This document shows, in pieces, positions 1 to 9,300 of a stretch of DNA of 16,958 bases; position 1 is the stretch's first letter; the number at the start of each line of letters is the position of its first letter. The notes under the pieces were generated by a model. The model had not been told where the DNA came from. It ran no database searches and was given only the letters and a program-made list of their open reading frames with translations. The position numbers were made by a program, and so were the translations under genes. Location of the stretch: contig CAMLRV010000021.1 in assembly GCA_946482495.1 (NCBI GenBank), forward strand, positions 1 through 16,958, given 5' to 3'. Source of the stretch: an uncultured Flavobacteriia bacterium. GTDB lineage: Bacteria > Bacteroidota > Bacteroidia > Flavobacteriales > Flavobacteriaceae.

Positions 1-320
1 CCTGATATTAAACCAAATAATAAACCACCCAAATCATTACCAACATCATATCTTTGCTGATCTGTTCCACCACCACTTAAAACCGCTTTATATGCTTCAT
101 ATTTATCTTTAGCTACAGTTTTAAGAAATTCTGCTGGATTCGCAGCAATATCTTTAATCATTGTGAATAATTTAGATCTATATTCACTATTTGTAGTTAA
201 TTTATAAATTTCTTTTAAGGCACCTATACCCGGTATACTATCAATAAAACCATCAACAATTCCATTAAACATTGAACTATTTGTACTAAATGAGCCCAAA
301 TATTCAGATTTAACTTGCTT
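1..320 (-). other. Variable C-terminal tip (pre-toxin segment) of the giant RHS protein, truncated
   Basis: About 107 residues follow DPNG before the window ends. The first part (FNGIVDGFIDSIPGIGALKEIYKL) is hydrophobic and Gly/Ile-rich, like the pre-toxin linkers of polymorphic toxins. A helical Lys-rich part follows (SKLFTMIKDIAANPAEFLKT), then GGGTDQQRYDVGNDLGGLLFGLISG to the edge. No catalytic motif is visible, so the activity cannot be named. An immunity gene, if present, would lie just beyond the left edge. Confidence 0.6.
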
Positions 321-3300
321 CCCATTTGGATCAATTAATTTTATAGGATTTTGATAACAATAACTATAAGTAGCATGATTAAATGAATTATAAATCCCAC
401 CATTATGGTCACCGTCAAAATAATTGTCGACTTCAAATATTGGGTTAAAACCACTAAGCGGGTCAGTAGCTGTCCAAAGTGAAAGTCTTGGGTCGTAATA
501 TCTAGCTCCATAATAATATAATCCGCTTTCCTCATCTAACTCTTTCCCATTAAATTTAAATGGACTATTGTGCGAGTTTTTATGCTCTTCAATGAACGTT
601 TCACCAAATGCAAAGTATTCCACATGCTGGCTTACTTCACCCGTAAAGTTAGTTATATAACTACTACTGCCTAAATGGTCAGGATGAAACCAATAAGCTT
701 CCGTTTCAGTACCAGTCTCAGTAAAGCTAGAAACTGGCAAGAATGCTGTATTACTACTAAACGTTGGTGTTGGAGTAATTTCAAATTGCGTATATACATG
801 GGTTACACCTGTTTCTGCTATTGTTAACTGGTCATGACTAGTACTCACTAAGTTTATTGGTGCGCCACCACTACTGTTTTCAATTAACGTCCAATCTTGT
901 AAAAACTTACCTAAATTAGAAGTCGTACCAATTTTAGAAGACACACGTTGTGTCCCTGCAAAATAGTGTTTGGTATAACTTAATGCTCCTGTACCATCAG
1001 CTGCTGGTCGTGCTACTAACATACCACTTGGATACAACATAAAATCGGATTTTATAGCTGTACCAACTTGTTTGGCATTTTCATAAATAGCTACACTAGT
1101 AGCATTTTGTTTTATTACACGATCACCACCTGCATCATAGGTATAAATCGCTATAGGATGTATGGTATTCGCTTCTGGGTTTAAGTCAATCGCTCTTAAA
1201 CGGTTTTCTTCATCCCATAGGTTTTCTCTAATGATTTCAACGGTTTCGCTCGTACAAATTTTACTTGTAACTTTAGTTTGGTTACCATTTCTGTCATATT
1301 CAAAAGTTTTAGTTTTTACTCTAACATCAGTTGCAGGATCACAACAACCTGGTAAAGTTGGTTGATCCACAATTTTACGAGGTGCATGTGGTTGCTTATA
1401 TTCATATCCTGCCACATTATAATCAGCTGTATTATAATCTTGGTAATTTAAACTGTAAGAGGTTTGTTCTACCTGTGTCCATGTACCTGCCACAGCAGTT
1501 GGACTCGTACTTACAGCTGTTTCATGATTTTGTATTTTATTAATTATGTTATGCTGGCTGTCATAACTCATAGCCATTGTATACTTACTATGGTTGTAAC
1601 CTACTCCATTATCATTTCGTCCTACAAAGTTTCCTGAAGCTGTCGTTAAGCGATTTAAATCATCATAGGTAAACTCTTGCCAACTTCTACCTCCAATTTG
1701 AGTAGTGGTTGGCATCGCAACCGTATTATTTTGAATTGACAATACATTACTTAAAGCATCATAATTGTATTTGTTGTTTACAAATTGTCTAGTAGAAGCC
1801 GCGCCATAAGTAGTATTTGACTGCACTTTCATTCGGTCTAAACGTCTGCGCTCCGCTTGATAATTATAAGTGGTTTCCGTTCCATTTCCATAACGTAAAT
1901 ACACACGTTGTCCGAATTTATCATACCCTAACTGACTGATAATGTCTTTATTTGGTGTGCCATTTTTTTCACTAATCATGGCGTGAAGCTCACCACCTTT
2001 GTTGTATTTGTATGTTACTAACTCTTGGTCAGGATATTTAATAGTTTTTACACGGTTCCATGTATCATAAGTCCATTCTGTTTGAAACCAATACACTCTA
2101 TCTCCAGGCACTGCTACCGAACGACGGTTTAAAGTTAATTCTCCTAAACGACCGTATTTCATGTATTGTGTACCCGTAGCATCTACATGATACCATAATC
2201 TTCCAACGGCATTGTCATTGGCCGCATCTGAATTCCCAGCCGTACCATAATAATAATGAACATTATTTTCAGGATTCTGTGGGTACTTAATTTCATCTAA
2301 ACGATTATACGTATATTTATATTCTATACTTTGTCCAGCATATAATAAATTAGACGTTTTACGTTCAATCATATTACTTGCTCTGTCATACACAAATTGT
2401 GTAATTCCATTATCAGGATGACGCAATTCTAATCTTCTTCCTGCTAAATCATAAGAACTAGTTGTGATATTATTAGCTACATCAGTAACTTTTAATAATT
2501 CACCAAGGTTATTATATTCAAATGCTGTAAGAATATCACCAGTTACTGACTCTTCTAAAGTTTCTGTGGTTCTTCCTTTTATATCTGTAAAAGATTTTTG
2601 AACTTGTCCTAATTCATTAGTTACTATTGTTAAAAATTGATTGTTTTCAATTTTATATTCCATTACAGTTTCTTCGGTTTCACCAGGTAATTTAGTGGTT
2701 AAACTTCTATCTAATACATCAAAAGTTGCCATTGATGGTTCAACTGCATCGGATGAATTGTCATATACAAAAGCATTTGCAGGTATATAACTAATATTCG
2801 TAGATAAATTTGTAAAATTATCCGTTTGTGTAGTAGGATAATAACTTTCAATAGATCTACCAAAAGCATCTTGTTTTACTTTTCCTGCTAGTAACCATTC
2901 TATAGCGTTATTTGTTGCGTTTGGAACATTCCCTGAAGTTGCAGCTAAATATCGTGCAAACATTTTCTTCACTTGAATCGGTTTTCCAAAACCATCAGAT
3001 AAGGTACTAGTAAGGATCTGATTGGCTGTTGTTACACTTTGCTCATCCGCTCTATATTCAGGGTCAAAATGACGAGTTAAAGCATGACACAAACTGTTTG
3101 TTGGATCATTATTGTCATTATTATCAGGAATAATAGCTTGGAAACTTCCATTACCATTATAAACTTTAGTATAACTATCATCATCAATACTTGCTCCATT
3201 AACCTTAGTAGCTACTGGAGTTTCGCCTTGGTATTCAAAACGAATAGTCCAGCCAATTTCACTACCACCTGTAACCCCTTCTACAAATAATTCATAAGGA

Positions 3301-6300
3301 CCTGTTATTTCAATTTGTCTTCCACGGTCGTCAATACGAGTACGCATTGGTTGCATATTTATATCAACATTATAAACAGGAACTCCAAATAAATAATTAT
3401 AAGTAATAGAAGAAGTATATCCAAAAGCATCCGTTATATTTGTTGGAAATGTATGTAACACGTCATCATAAGTATATGCTCTAAAGTATTGATTACCACT
3501 TGCATCTAAACTATTTTCATTTATTACTTTTGAGAGATTCCCAAAAGTATCATACTCCATTTTTACTGAAGCATCTTCCGTTGCATTCAATTTAGTGATA
3601 ACTCTTTCCTGGTCACCACTAGCATTATATTGTGCTGTACGTTCTCTTTTTAAAGTAGTTCCATCCGCATCAAAAACTTGAATTTTATTTGGAAATCCAT
3701 ATCCATTTTCAATTGCTGATATAGGAGTATATTGAATTTTAGATACATACACATCAGTTCCTTGCTCTCCATAATCACGGAATTGTGTTACATTACCATG
3801 GGCATCAATACTTTCCATAATGGTAACCACATATTTATTATTACTTCCTAATGCTTGTCCTTCAGTGAAAGTTTTTACAGAAACAATAGGAGTAACAAAT
3901 AGTCTTCCTTTATCTAAAGTAGTACAAATGAAATTTACATTACTACTTATATGATTAACTCCTGAACCATAATTTACTGCATCTACATCCACAGCTGTTG
4001 AATAGTTCGTATCATTAAAACCAGATGGTCTTAGAATACTTGTAGTTAAAGCAGTATCTGGTAAATAAATACCGTAAGTAGTTTTGTTTTCTGTCCAGAC
4101 AACATTATTTTCATCAAATAATGATTCTTTTTTTACAGCACCTTTTAAATAATAATTTTTATTATGATATTCTTGTACACTATATCTATATACATTAGGT
4201 AATGTTATACTAGCTGCTTGTATATTAATATCCGTATTGAAACCACCATGTTGATTTATTTTTACTTTTTCAAAACCAAAAAATTCACGTTCTCTACGAT
4301 CGAAATAAGGCTTTTCATATTCAACAGAAGTTAAAACTCTATCATTTGACCAGTTGTTATCGGCTGTAAAAGCATCAAATATTTTAATTGTACTCAGTAC
4401 ATATTTACTTTGTGCAAACTCAAAAGTATTACCAGCTCTTTCGTAAGCAACTTCCCATGATCCACCAGTAGGTGTATTTACTTTTCTTAATAAGTTAGTT
4501 TTACCAATTTTAGATAAACGCGCTTTTAGGTAACCATCATTTGTACTTCCATTACCACCATTTAGAATATCCATAAATCCATCACCATTGATGTCATCTA
4601 ATGAATTTTCCGTTCTGTTTATAGTTTGTTCTCCTCCAAAGCTTGGATTGATGATAATTTGAAAACAAAAAGCTGGTGGTATACCAATCGTAATTGGTAT
4701 TGAAAAAGCAAGATTTAAACCTTCTGCTACACTTCGATTAAAGCTAATATATCCACTATTATTATAAGTATTACTATTAAAACCGTTACCAGTGTTAATT
4801 CTATAGCTCAAAATCGCACTGTCATTATTTAATATCAAATCAGGTAATCCATCACCATTAATATCGGCTAAATTACTTTGAGTATAAGCTCTAGAAGCAG
4901 ATAGAGAAATTCCACCTCCCCAAGCATAATCTCCATAAGTATAACCAGCACCACCCGAGAAATTCGTTTGTGTTCCACTTAATTCGCTGGTTCCATTTAC
5001 CCAAATTTTTTCAGCATCTAAACCATAACCTAAATTTAAGGCTACTTTAATACCACCGTCCAAGTTGATTCTGTCAGATAGTCCATCGCCGTTCATGTCA
5101 GCCCATAATGTCTTTTCTGTATTTCCTCCTGTTCCAACATTAGCGTTGATTCCAACAGATGCTTTAACTTTAGGTGCAGTAATTGGAATAATAATAGGCC
5201 CAATTCCTCCAAATATTGGTAAATTGAATGCCAAGTAAGTTCCTGGAGTTGTAGCCACAGTAAATGACCCTGAAGCTCCAGCTCCGTATGAAGAAGTTTC
5301 ACCTGTAGACACACGACCAAAACCAAGGTTTCTCGTTTCAGATAAAGCCCCTAAAGAATTGGTAAATTGAACATTGTCTTTAGTTAAAATATCTGGATAT
5401 CTATCACCATTCAAGTCCATATAGTTTAACTCTGCCCAGTTGAAACTAGTACTTGTATTCAAACTACCTCCAACACCACCAACGGAACCACCAATAGAAA
5501 AAGAATCTCCTTCTCCTTTGTTGATTAATGAAATACCACTAATAACAGGGAAATCACAATTTGCTGTTGAAGTCGTTCCGCCAGTTGGTAATTCAACGTA
5601 AATAGTTTTAATATTTTTCACACCCATTCTTGATGTTGAAAAATGATATTCATCTACACTCACTTCTTTAGAAGAGCCTAACCAAATATTGAATTCTTCG
5701 TCAGGAGTAAGGCTAATAAATCTAGTACTTGTTGCAGTTTGAGTGCTATTGGCTTGTAAACAATCTATTAAAGCTTGACCAGAAAGACCATTACAAGAAC
5801 CCATAGGATTAGATGTATTTGTTATAAGTGCATTCTCATCAATTGGAATAATATTATTACCTGAGTCTATTCCATAATTTGCAATAATAACTGGGTTACC
5901 ACCTACTAAAACTACTGCCCTACGTTCTTGTTGGGTATTAATTAATCCATCTCCATTTAAATCAACTCCTCTTTTAATCACAATACCGCCATGATAAGCA
6001 AAATGTCCCCAGTTTCTATAATTTGGGCCGAATTCATTATTCCCAATCTTGCAATAAATGTCTTTAGTAGTATCTTTTAAAGAAACCACATTGATTTTAA
6101 AATCTCTAACTGAACCAACTGGATTCGTATAAAAATTAGTAGTTGTATATGGTGCCAAAGTAGCACCTCCTAGAACTCTTACATTAATTTCCCCTTCTAA
6201 TGCTGTTACCGGCACAAGAATATTCAAATTATGTGATATATTAGAAGAAGCAGTTAAATTATAATACTCACCTGGATCAACAGCTGTACTTTTATTCCAG

Positions 6301-9300
6301 TCAATCCATACTGCTGCTCTTGCACTTCCGTTTAAATTAACCGTTAAATTATAAGTAGTATTTCTTATAACATTTTTTGCAGGTACATTAATTTGCAGAT
6401 AATTCGGAAAACAAGTATTTAAAGCTGTTAAAACGCCATTAAAATGAATATCTTTAATCCATCTAGCTGAACAATTAACTCCTGTTGGAGCAGTTAAAGC
6501 TGTAACTGCTGTAGTATTTATAGATTGATAAATTTGTGCTGTAATTGGCTCAGATGCTAAAGCCCCAATATTTGCAGCGTCTAAATTAGAAGTGAAATAT
6601 TCTACATAAATTGTGGATGTTACATCATTAACTATGCTTATATCATCATTTCCATTTACTGTAACTGGTGTTGATAAATTTGAAGAGTCAACCGTTACAA
6701 TAATATTTTGTGAGGCTAAAACTTTTTTATTACTATTTTTTACTACAATATTGAAAAAGTAATTACCATCAGCTAAAGAGTTAAAAGCATTAGGATCAAA
6801 AACTGGTCGTACTACTATTCCAGTGTTATTCAATCCATTTACTTTAGAAAGTACTTCATTGATTTTCTTATTATAAATACCATATTCTACTACTGGATAA
6901 CTAATTATATCATTTCCACCAGCTGATGGTGATAAAATTATTCTAGGTTCCCATTTTATAGCTTTCCAATTTACATTTGAGCTTGAAGTTACAGAAAATC
7001 TAAACCCATTATTTGCTACTACACTTAATGGAATAGAATTTCCAAAACCATCATCAAAACTAGATAAAGTTAAATTGTTAAAGATTGATTGATTAACATC
7101 GGCATAATATGTGTTTATAACACTAAAAACTCCTGTTGTAGGATCAATATTTCCTTTTTCAATGGCAAAAGTTAAATTATCACTAAAAGTATAAGGCGTA
7201 ATAGTACTTAATGCAGTATTCCAATCCATTGTTATCGTACCATTTTGAGACATTGCAACAACATCTTTCGCTGATAATATAAATCCTTCACTTGCAGCAG
7301 AAGAATAATAAGAAATTCCATCAACGTTGGTTTCGTTAGTCCCCGAATAGGTAATTATTGGATCCCATTTTACTCTATCAAAAGTACCTTCTTCTTTAGC
7401 TTGTACTCTAAAATACAAACGATCACCTTTAGCAACAGATAAAGAAGAAATATTCATATCTACTTGAGTGTTGCTTACAGTTGCTGCTCCACTAAATGTT
7501 GGAGAAATAGTTCCTTCTTTAATAATTGTTCCTGGGAAAGTAGAATTATTTTTTTGGATGGAGAACCTTACACCGTCATAATCATTAAAATACGGATCTG
7601 TACTACTGCTAGGAAATACACCACTTGGTGATGGAACTATAGGATCTAAAATAACATTATCTCCAGTTATAGAAATAGTACCCTCTTTTGGAGCAGTCCA
7701 AATTTTTACTATATCATGTTGTGGATTCTCGTCTCTTAACTGATCCATAGTTTCTAAGGTTACATTATTCGTAACTGTTGAGCTAATTGGACCTGAACCA
7801 ACAGGGTTTTGTGTTAAGCTGTTATCTGGAGAAAAACTTGCCGAATTTAAATAACTTGTGTTTAAAGTGTGATTAAATTTAACACTTCCATTGTCTACTA
7901 AATCAATTAAACCATCTCCATTAACATCAGAAAAATAGGTTTTAGTTATACTTTTTGATGTATTATAAGTATATCCTGCAAAAACACCAAAACTAGCTTG
8001 AACACCAACACTTTTTGAATCTGAAGTGGTTTCAGACAACTGATTTATCCCTGTAATATCTTGTGGTGCTCCAAATCCTACGGTAGAACCTGGTAAACCT
8101 AAGTTCGGTCTAAACTTTATCTGCCCATCTTTTCTATATATTTTATCTGGTAAACCATCACCATTAACGTCCATAAAAGAAATTAACCCTTTACTTTCAG
8201 AATAGCTATATCCACCATTTACACCTGCAGTAAATAAATTACTTCCAGAACAAGGTATTCCGAAACCAACATATAAACCACCATTTAATCCCCAACCTTT
8301 TGTTGAACCTAAGGCACTTCCTTGATTAGTAAACTCATTAGATATACCTGCGGCTAAACTTCCTAAAAGTAAATCTCCTTTAATATTATCATCATCATGA
8401 TTCCACATAGTAGATTCATTTGAATCAATAAAGTTGTTTTCATTAATCACATTACCGGCTTCGTCTTTGTTATGATATTCCATTGTGTTAGAATAAAACA
8501 AATCTCCACTAGCATCATACTCGGCAATTTTTGTTAGTTGCGATTTAACGAATGTGTGTGTTTCGTAATCAAAACGATACGTTCTAATGGTTTGTGAGTT
8601 ACCCGGTTGTTCAAAACTTACTTTAATTTCTCTTAATAAATCTTTGGTAACTTGAACCACACCATTTCTAGCGTTTACTTGTACATCTGGTCTATCATTA
8701 GAAGTACTAGGTGTTCCAACATTATAATTGTTCGATTTATTAAAAGAAACTTTATAATAATTATCTTGAGCACTACTATGAAGTGTATATTTAATTTCTT
8801 TGATGAAAAACTCATTTCCATTATCACCTGGTCTACCTGGCAATGAAACCGATTGATTTTCATAAATATATTCTACATAATTTCCATTAGTATCTTCTGT
8901 TCTATACAGACCCCAATAGGCAATATTTCCACCGTTAGTTTTAACAACTGCGTTATTTACAACTCCACCAGTATATCCTCCGTAGAAACTTTTATTTCCC
9001 GTTTTATCGGTTACTTCCCACCAATAATTAGTTGGGTTATTTCCATGACGAATAATTTTGGCATAGCTTCCTTCAATTCTAGGGTAGAATTGTCTTTCCG
9101 CTTGTCTTGAGATACCACTTTTTCTATGGGCATTGGTATATTCAGTTCCGTCTTTTAAAGTTAACATTCCGCCACCCATAGCGTATATTTCAGTTTCATT
9201 TGAAGCATCATATCTTGGTGCTCCCCATTTGGTATCTAATGAAACGCCTGGAATAGATAAATCCCATCCAAGTCCCATCCAACCATTACCGCCATCTGAA

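Noticed and set aside
5093..5326. Minus-strand 77-codon frame inside the giant gene, and similar ones at 341-535, 8675-8863 and 13164-13346
   Set aside because: They are out of frame with the long coding frames that cover them, and those long frames carry clear family motifs.
5930..5965. DLNGDGLINTQQE as a dockerin repeat
   Set aside because: Only one copy is present, without the paired second loop or a cohesin context; it fits better with the other DxNGDG motifs.
8853..9110. Plus-strand 85-codon open frame, and other short plus-strand frames at 1162-1543, 3084-3290, 8652-8846, 12447-12635 and 15282-15506
   Set aside because: They are antisense shadows of the RHS, T9SS and fibre genes. Their Ile/Ser-rich translations reflect AT-rich complementary codons.
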